A stretch of DNA of 64,000 nucleotides from Paludibacteraceae bacterium (GCA_017394705.1 JAFPXH010000006.1:1-64000), one strand, 5' to 3'. Positions 8,125 through 18,647 are shown, counted from the stretch's first letter. Notes: generated by a model from the sequence alone, not told the origin. Program-made: numbers and translations.

Positions 8125-9933
8125 ATGAAACAGTTTTTTCTCACATTAACAGCCGTTTTGTTCTCTGTTAGTATTATGGCAGAGACGTACACCATCGTTT
8201 TCAAAAGTGGAAACGGCAGTAGTGACTCCGGTTCAAGAATCAGCGAGTTGACCAAGATTATCAACACAGCAACTGACAATTGTGTTACTAGTATTGCCGT
8301 AGCCAATAACATCTACAATGCCGGTAGCGGCAAAGGTATTAAGGGAGGAACTGGTAGTGCGAAAGGAGAGTTGACACTTGGCTTGAACACAAAATACAAC
8401 ATCACTTCAATGACTCTCTACGCCGCATCATACTCGCATAAAAGCGACACTACTGCAAATAAAGGTATTCTCGTTTGCGGGAAAACACTAACATGGAAAG
8501 ATGGTTCAAAAGCCCAAATAACGCCTTATCATTTAACTATCAATCAAGCTCTTAGCGACATTTCCATATCGGCAAAAGACGACAAGAACAACCGCTGGTA
8601 TGTTCAAAAGATTGAGTTTGAGGCCGAAGACCCATTCCCGACAAAAGCGATTTTTGAGACACCATACGTTTTAGATTTCGGGAGTGTTCCGGTAGAACCG
8701 GGTGAGCCGGCAGAAGATGTTATTACCTTTAATATAGTCGGCAAGCATATTGATGGCAATATTCAATTGTCGCTAGATAAAGAAAAAGTATTCTCACTTT
8801 CAACGGCATCTCTCCCTGCAGAAGGTGGCGAAGTTGTTTTGCTCTACCGGCTTGATGGCTTCTATACTGCCTATGACTCGTTGTTTATCAGCGCACGTGG
8901 TCTGGATAATAATATTGTGAAGAAATCAATGCCGCTTAAGATATCCGGCTATAAATATAATCCGCCTTCTTTTGATGTCGATTCCAGTTGTATGGCTATT
9001 GGTCCTATGCCGGGTCTGTACTACGAAAGCGCCCAAAACACAAAGGATTCTGTACTGAAATCGCGGCTAGGTGCGATTGTCTATTGCGGTGTGCGCTTGC
9101 GTTATGGTAGCGGCAAACTCCACACATGGGATGGGTTCTACAAGACTGACAGAGACCCGGAGACAAACCAAGTATTGGATATGTATTCGAATGAGGTACA
9201 CTACTTTGACCCGGAGAATCCTACCGGCGCTATAGCTGCATTTGATATCGAGCATATGCTACCGAAATCTTGGTGGGGTAGAACGGTCAACAAGGCCTAT
9301 TGTGATCTCTTCCACTTGGTACCGGGTAATGCATCCGCAAACCGCAGTAAAGGTAATCACGCTCCGGGTATTCCTTCAGATAGTACGTTCAATAACGGCT
9401 CGTTTGTCACGGGAAGTGGTTCGGCCTATGGTCTGCAACGTGTTTTCTGTCCTGCTGATGAATACAAGGGTGACTTTGCACGCGCATATTTCTATATTGC
9501 CACGTGCTATGGAGATTCTCTAGTTTGGGAGGAAGAAGGTGAGCCAGGGATGGCGATGACCAATAAACATTGGCAGGAATTCCAGCCATGGTTGCGAGAT
9601 TTGCTGTTAAATTGGCATCGTATGGATCCTGTGAGCGAGAAAGAGAAAACTCGCGCTATCGAGGTAAATAAGATTCAAGGCAACCGCAATCCGTTTATCG
9701 ACTATCCCGAATTAGTGGAATATATATGGGGAAATAAACAGGGTCAGAACGTAGATTTCCGTGAACTCCAACAGAGTTACGGAGATAAGTATGGTGACAA
9801 TCCGCAAGATATTCCTTCCGTCTGTAATACATCGGAAGAAATATTATCGACGCGTAAGGAAATCCGTGAGGGGCAGATTGTAATCGTCCGCGAAAACGCT
9901 TCTTATACCATCTTAGGACAACCGATACGATAA
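8125..9933 (+). CDS. Secreted endonuclease I family nuclease
   Basis: 602-residue secreted protein. A signal peptide (MKQFFLTLTAVLFSVSIMA) is followed by a beta-rich region (20-180), an immunoglobulin-like stretch (about 180-275), and a C-terminal endonuclease I domain (about 300-550). That domain has the beta-beta-alpha metal motif DIEHMLPKSWWG (D374, E376, H377), LFHLVPGNASANRSKGN and NRNPFIDYPELVEYIWG. Such enzymes cut DNA non-specifically outside the cytoplasm, perhaps for phosphate or nucleotide scavenging. The C-terminal tail IREGQIVIVRENASYTILGQ matches short tails on four other secreted proteins here and may be a sorting signal. Confidence 0.9.
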   Translation: MKQFFLTLTAVLFSVSIMAETYTIVFKSGNGSSDSGSRISELTKIINTATDNCVTSIAVANNIYNAGSGKGIKGGTGSAKGELTLGLNTKYNITSMTLYAASYSHKSDTTANKGILVCGKTLTWKDGSKAQITPYHLTINQALSDISISAKDDKNNRWYVQKIEFEAEDPFPTKAIFETPYVLDFGSVPVEPGEPAEDVITFNIVGKHIDGNIQLSLDKEKVFSLSTASLPAEGGEVVLLYRLDGFYTAYDSLFISARGLDNNIVKKSMPLKISGYKYNPPSFDVDSSCMAIGPMPGLYYESAQNTKDSVLKSRLGAIVYCGVRLRYGSGKLHTWDGFYKTDRDPETNQVLDMYSNEVHYFDPENPTGAIAAFDIEHMLPKSWWGRTVNKAYCDLFHLVPGNASANRSKGNHAPGIPSDSTFNNGSFVTGSGSAYGLQRVFCPADEYKGDFARAYFYIATCYGDSLVWEEEGEPGMAMTNKHWQEFQPWLRDLLLNWHRMDPVSEKEKTRAIEVNKIQGNRNPFIDYPELVEYIWGNKQGQNVDFRELQQSYGDKYGDNPQDIPSVCNTSEEILSTRKEIREGQIVIVRENASYTILGQPIR

Positions 9934-9941
9934 GTGTGTCA

Positions 9942-10001
9942 ATTTTTACACATTTATCGCGAATATCTGCACGCGCGCGTGTAAAAATATGCGTACCTTT
10001 G
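9942..10001 (+). promoter_or_regulatory. Promoter with inverted repeats upstream of the IgGFc-domain gene
   Basis: The -7 element TACCTTTG is at 9994-10001; the -33 element is weak. Just upstream, ATTTTTACAC (9942-9951) and GTGTAAAAAT (9979-9988) form a 10-bp inverted repeat, and CACGCGCGCGTG (9970-9981) is a perfect 12-bp palindrome. The first could terminate the endonuclease transcript or act as an operator. Confidence 0.6.
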
Positions 10002-10042
10002 CGCCGTATTTGGTTTTACGCATATTTAACACATCAAATCAT

Positions 10043-12733
10043 ATGAAAAAACAATTACTTTTAGGAATGGTGCTGGCTGCGATGAGCTTGCTGCCGAGCA
10101 CTCTGTTTGCGCAATCCACACAAGGTACCGACTTTTGGGTAACATTTATGCGTGGCGACAGAGGAAAATCCGGAACAGACAACGGCTATGACAAATTGTT
10201 ATTAAAATTCTCTGCGCAAGAAGCCACAACCGTGTACATTAAAAATGAGTACACAGAGTATGAAGACTCGGTAAAATTGGGGGATAATGACATTCAAGAG
10301 TTATTGCTCAATAACTATGCGTCCTCTTGTTACGTAACTGACGATGATGAAGAAACTCCTTCAAATCATGCAATACACGTTACATCAGATAAACCCATTT
10401 CGCTCATCGCTGCTAACTATAAAAACAAATCTTTCGATGTGGCAGCTATTCTGCCAACCAAGGCATTATTGAGCGAATATCGCATCCAATGCTATTCTCC
10501 TTCCGCTCACAAGGAGGACGCCGGACATTTCCCTCATGGTTCACATTTTGCAATCGTAGCCGCAGAAGATAATGTGGTAGTTGATATCACTCCGACTGCG
10601 CGTACTCACGGAAAGGGCAGAGCTATCGGTGAAACATTTGCGACTGATACACTCCAAAAAGGACAAGTGTATTACGTATGGAGTGGTCCAAATGAAGGAC
10701 CCGAATACGACTTTACAGGAACAGTTATTAAGGCTCGTGGGAATAAGAAAATTGCGGTATTTAATGGTAACTCACACACTAATATCCCTATACGTATAAA
10801 AGATCGTGATCATATTTATTCACAGGCCATGCCTGTTAACTATTGGGGAAAACGATTTGCTATCACGTCTTCCTTAACCACGATTGACAACCAAAAAGAG
10901 AAAACATCCAGCGACTATAAAAAGTTGAATGGTTATTATGAACGCATTGACAAAATTCGCGTACAGGCTTTAGTGGATAGTACTGTAGTTTGGATTGATG
11001 GGCAAATAGCTGATACTATTGCTTTTAACGATCCCAATTCTCTGGATCATCAACATCATTTCTTCGAGTTTGATTTTGGGAAACAGGAAACAGGAAAAAC
11101 AGCTGGATACAATGGAGATGGACATGATTTCTATGACGGAGTGAGTCACTATATCGAAACTTCATGTCCTTCGGCCGTGCATCTCTTTTTGACAAGTAAC
11201 CAATATGATCATAATAAGACATATAAGGAAGATGGAGTTGAGTACAAATATTGCAACGGTGATCCGTCAGAGATTTGGGTGAACCCGATTGAGCAAAAGA
11301 TTAAGACACTTACTTTTGGTACATTTGAAACTCAGCAAGTAACAGACCACTTCCTTAACATTGTAACCACCAAAGATAATGTGGCATCGGTTCGCTTAGA
11401 TGGAAATGATATTTCAGGACAATTCCAAGACTTGCTGGGCAATTCGGAATATATGTTTACACGTGTTACAGGTCTGGAAAACGGCACACATACCCTCTCC
11501 TCTGACTCTGGTTTCATTGCACATGTGTATGGTTTTGGTCAACGCGAGAGTTACGGGTATCCGGCTGGTGGTGAAACGAAAGACTTAACGGCTTTCATTA
11601 CCATCAACGGGAAAGTGTATAGAGCGGATGGAGACAATAAAATCTGCGGTGATGACAAAGTGACGTTCGGTTGCGAGCTGAACTACGAATACGATAGTAT
11701 CTACTGGTACTTCGGAGACGGCAAGGACAGTCTCATGGTTGAGGAAGCCGACTCCGTAGAGCATTTCTATGACCAAGCATCGGTTTACAACGCGTATGTG
11801 CTCATCTACCGTCATATGGGAGAAGACGACGGATGTATCAATTTCTCCAATACGGATAGTATTGCTTTCAAAGTAAATATCGGTAACTACCAGATTAATA
11901 TCAAGGACATTGAACTGCCGTATTGCAGCAAAGAGGGCGATGAGGTGGATATGACTATTATTCTGGAAAATCCGGCAGAGGTTGAATTGAGCGGCGACAG
12001 CGTAACGCTGCAGTTCAATGCCGATGCGATTGCAGCGGGCTTCAAAGAAGACCAGATACGTACACAAGGCGACACCGCGCTGATTGTTAAAGTGCCAAGC
12101 GGAGCCAAGAACAGAACGGAATACGGACTCCATATGCATATCGGTTCCGAGTGCCCGAACAGCGTCTTTGATAAAGATTTGAACTTCACGTTGACCTTCG
12201 ATATTCCTGTCCTTGAGCAACGTTACAATAATGTGCTGGGCGTGCGCCAGGATTCCTTCCCAACACAGGATTTGAGTGATTTCGTGTGGATTCATGATGG
12301 CGACACTCTGTATGATCAGCGGACATCGGTACTCTATTTGGATGAGACAAATCCGGAGAACAAGGGTGAGTACTACGTTTGCTTCACTATCAAAGAGCAA
12401 GGGCAACCGGATTCACGTTATTGCACGTGTCCTATTGCCTTTAAGACGGATGGTGCAAAGCACTCATTTGACACAGCTGATCCTAAGATTACAGCCGTTT
12501 ACGAAGTGAGCGGTGACAAAGTATTTGTGAATGCACAGTTTGACGAAGAGAATAAAGATATCGAGTGCTACGCACAATGGTACGATGTGAGCGGACGTGC
12601 TTTGGAGGGCGGACGATTCGATTTGCCTAACGGAGGACGCACGATTGAAGCACCGCGACGCAACGGACTCTATCTATTGCGTGTCGTCACTGGAAAAGCT
12701 GCACGTAGTTTCAAATTCATCATTAACCATTAA
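10043..12733 (+). CDS. IgGFc-binding-domain surface protein with PKD domain and T9SS C-terminal domain
   Basis: 896-residue secreted protein. Signal peptide (MKKQLLLGMVLAAMSLLPSTLFA), then an N-terminal region starting QGTDFWVTFMRG that fits the IgGFc-binding N-terminal family (about 28-500). A PKD-like domain follows with IYWYFGDGKDS (about 545-610), then Ig-like strands. It ends in a classical type A T9SS domain: WYDVSGRALEGG, NGLYLLRVVTG, SFKFIINH. It is therefore probably exported by T9SS and surface-attached. ATG at 10043 begins the signal peptide. A paralogue lies at 15125, with an OmpA-family gene between them. The IgGFc name reflects similarity to a human mucus protein domain; ligand unknown. 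Confidence 0.85.
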   Translation: MKKQLLLGMVLAAMSLLPSTLFAQSTQGTDFWVTFMRGDRGKSGTDNGYDKLLLKFSAQEATTVYIKNEYTEYEDSVKLGDNDIQELLLNNYASSCYVTDDDEETPSNHAIHVTSDKPISLIAANYKNKSFDVAAILPTKALLSEYRIQCYSPSAHKEDAGHFPHGSHFAIVAAEDNVVVDITPTARTHGKGRAIGETFATDTLQKGQVYYVWSGPNEGPEYDFTGTVIKARGNKKIAVFNGNSHTNIPIRIKDRDHIYSQAMPVNYWGKRFAITSSLTTIDNQKEKTSSDYKKLNGYYERIDKIRVQALVDSTVVWIDGQIADTIAFNDPNSLDHQHHFFEFDFGKQETGKTAGYNGDGHDFYDGVSHYIETSCPSAVHLFLTSNQYDHNKTYKEDGVEYKYCNGDPSEIWVNPIEQKIKTLTFGTFETQQVTDHFLNIVTTKDNVASVRLDGNDISGQFQDLLGNSEYMFTRVTGLENGTHTLSSDSGFIAHVYGFGQRESYGYPAGGETKDLTAFITINGKVYRADGDNKICGDDKVTFGCELNYEYDSIYWYFGDGKDSLMVEEADSVEHFYDQASVYNAYVLIYRHMGEDDGCINFSNTDSIAFKVNIGNYQINIKDIELPYCSKEGDEVDMTIILENPAEVELSGDSVTLQFNADAIAAGFKEDQIRTQGDTALIVKVPSGAKNRTEYGLHMHIGSECPNSVFDKDLNFTLTFDIPVLEQRYNNVLGVRQDSFPTQDLSDFVWIHDGDTLYDQRTSVLYLDETNPENKGEYYVCFTIKEQGQPDSRYCTCPIAFKTDGAKHSFDTADPKITAVYEVSGDKVFVNAQFDEENKDIECYAQWYDVSGRALEGGRFDLPNGGRTIEAPRRNGLYLLRVVTGKAARSFKFIINH

Positions 12734-12753
12734 TCGCATAGGAGGACACAGAT

Positions 12754-14997
12754 ATGACAAACATACTTCGTAACATACTGATTGTAAGTGTTATCCTGAG
12801 TTTGACCAGCGTTCCGGTTATCGTTTCCGCTATGCCGGAACCTGTTCCTGCCACGCAGACTGACAGACAAAAAGCAGCGGCTCAACGCCAGAAAGAGGCA
12901 GAGAAGCGCAAGAAAGAGCAAGAGAAAGCCAAAGCGGCTCGTGAGAAACAGAAAGCAGCTGACGCCAAGAAACGCGAGGCTGAGAAGAAAAAAGCCATAG
13001 CTGCCAAAGCGGCTGCAGACAAACGAGCAGCTGCCGCTAAAGCCGCTGAGGAAAAGAAAGCCGAACAGGCAAAAGCTAATGCCAAGGCACAGGTTCAACG
13101 CGACAAAGAGGCTGCAGAACGCGCGAAAGCGGCTGCTCAACGCGAAGAAGCAAGAGCTAAGAAAGAAGCAGAAACAAAGGCTAAAGAGGAAAAAGCCATC
13201 CGCGATTATGAGAAATATCAGGAAAGTCTCGCTAACCCGAAAACCGAAGTAATCTCTTATTTCAACCTCGGTTTGCGTTTGGGCTATGCCGCCATGATGG
13301 ATAAAATCCAGCCCATGCAGGATGGTTCGTTGTGGGGAGCCGGTACGCTCAACCAGAGCAATGCATATCAGCAACTGAAAGGTGGCCCTGGTGTAGGGTT
13401 GGATCTGACCTATAATCTCGAGTATGGTCATTTCCTCTTTGAGACAGGCTTGGACTTCCGTTTCCTGAACTCGACATCCGCCTATGGTTTTACTGCAACC
13501 CGTCAAGACGCCACATACGGAGCGGAGTACCGCTACCTATTTGACAACCTGCGTGAGACACGAAACATGTTAGAAATCGGGCTTCCGCTTATGTTCGGTG
13601 CCCAGTTCAGTAGATATTATTTCCTGCTCGGTGCAAAAATTCATTATGGGCTTCCTATGGGCTATAGCCAGAAAGGTCAATACGATATCACGGTTAACGA
13701 CCCTGTTTTCACGGAGCCTTATGGTATGGGTATTCATGATTTGAACGGTCGTACCAACTCTGCAATCAAGTTCGCGCAACCTGACGTCAGCGTAGCTGCT
13801 GAGGTGGGTCTGGACTTGGACGAGTGGCTGCAAAAACAGCCGAGTGACAGCAAAGAGGCAAAGAAAAAACGTCAAGCCGTCAAGCCCGGTCAACGCCAGC
13901 CGTTCGGGCAGGAGCATATCCATTATCGCGTGGCGCTGTTCGCAGAATACGGTGTGCTCAATACCAATGCAACGCCAGCTGCGCTGCCTGTAGAATTTGC
14001 AGCAGATGCTGTTCCCGTACAGAGCACCAATACAATGCTCGCTATGAACGGCGATACAAAGCTGAACAACCTCTTTGTGGGTGCTAAATTCACCGTGCAG
14101 TTTGAGGTGCCGGGTAAGAAAGCACGTCCTGTTCCACCGCCTTCATCCTACGCAATATACAGCGTCGTGAACGCGGAAACACAAGAGCCGCTGAAGGTTG
14201 CTTTTGTTGAGACGCGCGGCACAGAGAGCGGCAAGATTGCTATGCGTGAGAAACAAATCGGTCCGAAGGGCTTCAAACAGAAACACGCCGTCGGTTCATT
14301 CACCGCAGAAGCTAAAGCAGACGGATTCTACCCGGCTACGCAGGTGTTTGAGATTGAAAAAGTGGGTAGTACCAATTATGTTACTATTGCCCTCAAGCCT
14401 TGTCCTGTTCTGCGCGTACGTGTATATAATAAGGAAACAGGACTCGCCGTTCCTGCTACGGTACAGATTCTTCGCAGCGATAAAGAGGAACCGGCTTATA
14501 ATTTGGCTACAGACACCACCACAGGAACGGTGCGCCAGATGTTAGAGCAAGGTCCGAAATACCGCCTGCATATAGCGCAGTTAGGTTACGACACACTGGA
14601 TATGGACATCGCTTCTATCGGCGACTCCATGAACGTAGCCCTCTCGCCAATTAAGAAAGGTGAAGTGTTTGTAGTCAAGAACCTTTTCTTCGCTACCAAC
14701 AAGACACGTATCCTCTCGCGTTCGGAAGAGGCACTCAATGACCTCTATATGTATCTGGCACGCAACCCGAAGATCCGCGTGAAGATTGTCGGCCACACCG
14801 ATAGCGTCGGTAAAGACGAGGCGAACCAGAAATTGTCTGATGGACGTGCTAATGCCGTTATGCAAGATCTTATCGAACGCGGTATAGCGCCGGAGCGTCT
14901 GCAAGCAGAAGGACGTGGTGAAACCCAACCGGTGGATACCAACGATACCGAAGAAGGTCGTCAGAATAATAGACGTGTAGAAATCGAGATACTTTAG
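12754..14997 (+). CDS. OmpA-family outer-membrane protein with Ala/Lys-rich coiled coil
   Basis: 747-residue envelope protein. Signal peptide (about 1-26), then a long Ala/Lys/Glu coiled coil (about 35-160, TolA-like in composition), an outer-membrane barrel-like region (about 165-455), a carboxypeptidase-regulatory-like domain (about 465-550) and a C-terminal OmpA peptidoglycan-binding domain (about 635-747). The last has GHTDSVGKDEANQKLSDGRA and NNRRVEIEIL. A strong AGGAGG precedes the ATG, unusual in this lineage. It sits between two paralogous IgGFc-domain genes (20 nt after the first), so it could anchor or help display them. That role is inference. Confidence 0.85.
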   Translation: MTNILRNILIVSVILSLTSVPVIVSAMPEPVPATQTDRQKAAAQRQKEAEKRKKEQEKAKAAREKQKAADAKKREAEKKKAIAAKAAADKRAAAAKAAEEKKAEQAKANAKAQVQRDKEAAERAKAAAQREEARAKKEAETKAKEEKAIRDYEKYQESLANPKTEVISYFNLGLRLGYAAMMDKIQPMQDGSLWGAGTLNQSNAYQQLKGGPGVGLDLTYNLEYGHFLFETGLDFRFLNSTSAYGFTATRQDATYGAEYRYLFDNLRETRNMLEIGLPLMFGAQFSRYYFLLGAKIHYGLPMGYSQKGQYDITVNDPVFTEPYGMGIHDLNGRTNSAIKFAQPDVSVAAEVGLDLDEWLQKQPSDSKEAKKKRQAVKPGQRQPFGQEHIHYRVALFAEYGVLNTNATPAALPVEFAADAVPVQSTNTMLAMNGDTKLNNLFVGAKFTVQFEVPGKKARPVPPPSSYAIYSVVNAETQEPLKVAFVETRGTESGKIAMREKQIGPKGFKQKHAVGSFTAEAKADGFYPATQVFEIEKVGSTNYVTIALKPCPVLRVRVYNKETGLAVPATVQILRSDKEEPAYNLATDTTTGTVRQMLEQGPKYRLHIAQLGYDTLDMDIASIGDSMNVALSPIKKGEVFVVKNLFFATNKTRILSRSEEALNDLYMYLARNPKIRVKIVGHTDSVGKDEANQKLSDGRANAVMQDLIERGIAPERLQAEGRGETQPVDTNDTEEGRQNNRRVEIEIL

Positions 14998-15124
14998 TAT
15001 TGAGAACCGCTTTAAAGCAGATTGAGATTATATAGGACGAAATACAACATTTCAATAGGACCATCACGGGACCATGTCCCGAGGAAGTTCCAATATAGAA
15101 CATTTGACAAATAACACAATCTAT

Positions 15125-17890
15125 ATGAAAAAGTATTTTAAATTAGTATTGCTTGTAGCGTTCCTTATCGGAGGAAATGTACATTCTTGGGCGCAAGCTC
15201 CTTCTACAGAAGGTCAGGACTTCTGGGTAACGTTCTTACGTGCGAGTGAGAACGACGGAGGTCCGGATACACTTAAACTGACCATCTCGGCGAAAGAGGC
15301 TTGTACTATAACGATTCAGCAACCCGGTGTGGCAAGAGACATTACGTTTAACGTGGGAGACAATAGTAGTACCGAAATCAGTACGAACGGAGGTCCTGGT
15401 AACCAAAAAATACAAGAGGCTAAGTGCTATAGTATGAACAACGAGACTGTTACACAAACAGCCCTTCATGTGACAGCCACCAAAGACATCTCGCTTTTCG
15501 CCGGTAACTTCCGAGAGATGTCTTTCGATGCAGCAAATATTCTTCCTACATCAGCACTATTGGATGATTACTTGATTCAAACATACCCACCATCTGACCA
15601 CGAGAACAAGCCGCAAGGTAGCCACTTTGCTATTGTCGCTGTAGAAGACAATACCGTTGTTGATTATACACTGACAGCGGCTACCAATGGAGGAAAAATC
15701 GGAAGGCAGACAACCCCTACGCTTAAAAAAGGAGACGTGTGGTACGTTTGGACAGGTAACACGGCAGGAAACGAAGCAGACTTGAGTGGCACCACCGTTA
15801 CAGCCCGTGATAAAAAGAAAATTGCGGTCTTCCAAGGTTGCCCGCATACCAACATCCCGAATAAAGTGCGTGACCGTGACCATATTTATTCGCAAGCCAT
15901 GCCTATTGCGTATTGGGGAACGGAGTTCGGTATCACTGCTTCACGCAAGCATCGTCGTGACATCGTAGCCGTTATGGCTATCAATGATGGTACGCAAGTA
16001 TATATCAATAGCGAGGATGGCGAACCTCAGCTGGTGCATACCTTTGATTTCAATGTGGACAAGAAACACTATTGGACGTTTGAAATAGGAGAAAGTTTGG
16101 CCTATTGTGCAGATAAAGACCAGATGAAGACATTAGATCCTCCCTTGGTAGCAGATTCATCTTGTTTCCTAACGACGTCGTGCCCCGCCGGAGTGCACCT
16201 ATTTATGGTATCTAACCGCTATGACAATGTGACGGAAACTGTTGAGGATGACTCGCTGGTCAGCGACCCTGCGATGCTATGGATTAGTCCTATTGAACAA
16301 GTAATCAAGGAGATTAACTTTGCTACTTATCATACAGAATATATTCATAAAGGCAAACCTGCCGGTACAAAATTCCATTTTATGAATATCCTTACCACAA
16401 CTGAAAATGTTAAAACGATGACGTGGAACGGGACGAATATCAAGCAATATTTTTCCCCACTAAGAGGAAATGAAGATTATTCATTTGCACGCATACAGAT
16501 TCCGAGAGGCAACCATAATTTGAAAGGCAAGACAGGATTCCTTGCTCATGTGTATGGTTATGGTTGGAAAGAGTCGTACGCTTATTCTTGTGGTTCTTCT
16601 ACGGTGCAACGCAGTATTGCCTTTAATGACGAGCCCTTGGATATTGATAGCGTCACCAATACGCATTTCTGTTTGGGCGACACCATTAACATGAAACTCA
16701 ATATCGGTAATAACAATTACGAAAGTGTGCTTTGGGACTTCGGTGATGGTATCACCTACTCGTCCCGTCCGGGTGCATCCAACAATGAGAAGAAAACTGC
16801 CCAACACGCGTACAGTACACCCGGATGGTATGACCTGTTGGTGACAGCCAAATATGTCAATGCTTGTACCGGCAAGGAGTACACAGAAAATTTGGGGCTC
16901 TCCTTCTGCGTTGTTCGCGCCGATACCGTTTGGCATGTCAAAGATACTTGTGTTTCTGAGGACTATCAAGGCGATGCCAAAACCCTTATGGACACCGTGG
17001 ACTATGATTGCGACTCTGTGGTCGTAACGCAGAATTTTGTCCATCGTGTAATACCTAACCGCTTTGATGCAACGGCATTCAATGACACAACCATCAATGG
17101 TGTTTACTACGATGAGACACCGGCAGAGCCGATTACGTGGACGATTGAGAAAGGCAACTACAATGGTCGCTGCGACTCTATCTTTGTTTGCAACCTGACC
17201 ATCAAGAAATGTCTCAATTTGGAGATTAGTAACGATTCAGCGGCGCAGTTCGCTTGCTATGGAGACACATATGACCTACCCTTCTCAATGCATAAGGATG
17301 GCGATTATGGAGCAGTGTACTTCGCATTAGAAGGCAAACGGGCGGAGGTCCTGAGTCCGGATGCCATCAAGGTATTAGAGACAGTGGACGGACGGAATAT
17401 TGGTATTATCACCTTGCCGATAGAAAGCCTGCAACCGGGTAGATATAAAGCTACCGTTGAGGTAGAAGATAATAACTGCGGAGGTAAAGCCGTTTCTCCG
17501 GTTCTCGACATCGCGGTACGCTATCCGGATAATGTATTCAACTTCAAGTTCAACAACGTACTGGCTGTTTACAAAACCAACCATGGTGGTAATGAAGGTT
17601 GGGAGTTCAGAGAGTACCAATGGTATCTCAATGGTGAAAAGATTGAAAACGCCATAGAGTCCGTCTATCATACCGAAGAAATCTTCAAGCCGGGCGATGT
17701 ATATTTTGTAGAGTTGACCGACGCAAAGGGTATGAAGCTCCGTTCTTGCGAATTCACAGTGCCGGAAGATATTGATCACTACGAGCAGGAGGAAAGTGAA
17801 CCCGCAGCTGTCAAAACCTTCGTCAACCGTCGTCTGTATATCCAGAAGGGCAACGTGCTCTATGATATGTACGGACAAAGAGTAAAGTAA
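15125..17890 (+). CDS. IgGFc-binding-domain surface protein, paralogue
   Basis: 921-residue secreted paralogue of the protein at 10043. Signal peptide MKKYFKLVLLVAFLIGGNVHSWA, then EGQDFWVTFLRASEND and matching blocks such as RDRDHIYSQAMPIAYWG, which is nearly the same in both. A PKD-like WDFGDGITYS region (about 540-590) and further Ig-like strands follow. Instead of the full T9SS type A domain it ends with the short tail NRRLYIQKGNVLYDMYGQRVK. ATG at 15125 starts the signal peptide. The preceding 127-nt spacer has a small GGGAC-CAT-GTCCC hairpin. Divergence of the sorting ends suggests different export or anchoring. Confidence 0.83.
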   Translation: MKKYFKLVLLVAFLIGGNVHSWAQAPSTEGQDFWVTFLRASENDGGPDTLKLTISAKEACTITIQQPGVARDITFNVGDNSSTEISTNGGPGNQKIQEAKCYSMNNETVTQTALHVTATKDISLFAGNFREMSFDAANILPTSALLDDYLIQTYPPSDHENKPQGSHFAIVAVEDNTVVDYTLTAATNGGKIGRQTTPTLKKGDVWYVWTGNTAGNEADLSGTTVTARDKKKIAVFQGCPHTNIPNKVRDRDHIYSQAMPIAYWGTEFGITASRKHRRDIVAVMAINDGTQVYINSEDGEPQLVHTFDFNVDKKHYWTFEIGESLAYCADKDQMKTLDPPLVADSSCFLTTSCPAGVHLFMVSNRYDNVTETVEDDSLVSDPAMLWISPIEQVIKEINFATYHTEYIHKGKPAGTKFHFMNILTTTENVKTMTWNGTNIKQYFSPLRGNEDYSFARIQIPRGNHNLKGKTGFLAHVYGYGWKESYAYSCGSSTVQRSIAFNDEPLDIDSVTNTHFCLGDTINMKLNIGNNNYESVLWDFGDGITYSSRPGASNNEKKTAQHAYSTPGWYDLLVTAKYVNACTGKEYTENLGLSFCVVRADTVWHVKDTCVSEDYQGDAKTLMDTVDYDCDSVVVTQNFVHRVIPNRFDATAFNDTTINGVYYDETPAEPITWTIEKGNYNGRCDSIFVCNLTIKKCLNLEISNDSAAQFACYGDTYDLPFSMHKDGDYGAVYFALEGKRAEVLSPDAIKVLETVDGRNIGIITLPIESLQPGRYKATVEVEDNNCGGKAVSPVLDIAVRYPDNVFNFKFNNVLAVYKTNHGGNEGWEFREYQWYLNGEKIENAIESVYHTEEIFKPGDVYFVELTDAKGMKLRSCEFTVPEDIDHYEQEESEPAAVKTFVNRRLYIQKGNVLYDMYGQRVK

Positions 17891-17893
17891 AAA

Positions 17894-18595
17894 GTGAAAG
17901 AGTTTTTAAAGAATAACGCTATCTTTTTATCGCTAAGCCTGGTGCTGATTGTAGCACTGGGCTTAGCCCTTTTATTCATCCCTAAAGGCGAGTTACACTT
18001 GCTACTCTGTGACCGTCACACGCCCGCGCGCGATATATTTTATAGGTATTACACGCACGTAGCGGAGTGGTTTCCGTATGTGTTATGCGTATGTCTGTTG
18101 CTCTTCAGTCGTATAGGAGACGGCGTTTTTGCTGCCGCTTGCCAAACGCTATCTGCGCTTACAACGCAATTTATCAAGCATATTATCGTGGCACCGCGGC
18201 CTCTAACATGGTTCGCAGAGCATATGCCGGAAATACAACTACCTCTGGCAGAAGGCGTACAGATGAACTATTGGCTCTCTTTTCCTTCCGGTCATACTAC
18301 GTCATTCTTCGCCCTCGCAGGCGCATTATGCGTTATTATCTCGCAACGTACTGCCAAACGAGGATTCACAACCGGTTCAACACCGTTTATTTTATCGTTG
18401 ATTATACTGCAAGTTCTTCTTTTCCTTTTAGCTGCGTTAGGCGGCTATAGTCGTATTTACCTTAGCCAGCATTTCGCGGCCGACGTCCTTGGAGGCATGG
18501 CGGTGGGACTATGCATCACTACTATCTGCTACGCTATTTTCCATCGCTACGAGTACGTCAAGTGGTACAATTACCGCCTTATCAAAAGAAAATAG
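17894..18595 (+). CDS. PAP2-family membrane phosphatase
   Basis: 233-residue multi-pass inner-membrane enzyme of the phosphatidic acid phosphatase type 2 family. All three catalytic motifs are present: KHIIVAPRP (about 95-103), FPSGHTTS (about 135) and SRIYLSQHFAADVLGG (about 190-205). Candidate substrates are undecaprenyl diphosphate, phosphatidylglycerophosphate or lipid A phosphates. The start is a GTG three bases after the previous stop, within a GTAAAGTAAAAAGTGAAAG repeat-like stretch. A bidirectional terminator follows at 18618. Confidence 0.9.
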   Translation: MKEFLKNNAIFLSLSLVLIVALGLALLFIPKGELHLLLCDRHTPARDIFYRYYTHVAEWFPYVLCVCLLLFSRIGDGVFAAACQTLSALTTQFIKHIIVAPRPLTWFAEHMPEIQLPLAEGVQMNYWLSFPSGHTTSFFALAGALCVIISQRTAKRGFTTGSTPFILSLIILQVLLFLLAALGGYSRIYLSQHFAADVLGGMAVGLCITTICYAIFHRYEYVKWYNYRLIKRK

Positions 18596-18617
18596 TTTAC
18601 GGAATTTATAGAAAAAC

Positions 18618-18646
18618 AAAGAGGGCACCAATTGGTGTCCTCTTTT
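18618..18646. terminator. Bidirectional terminator
   Basis: AAAGAGG.CACC pairs with GGTG.CCTCTTT around AATT, with T-runs both ways. It separates the PAP2 gene from the convergent tRNA-Val gene. Confidence 0.85.
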
Positions 18647-18647
18647 G

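Noticed and set aside
10043-17890. Mobile element or prophage origin of the surface-protein cluster
   Set aside because: No transposase, integrase, flanking repeats or tRNA attachment duplication were seen around it.
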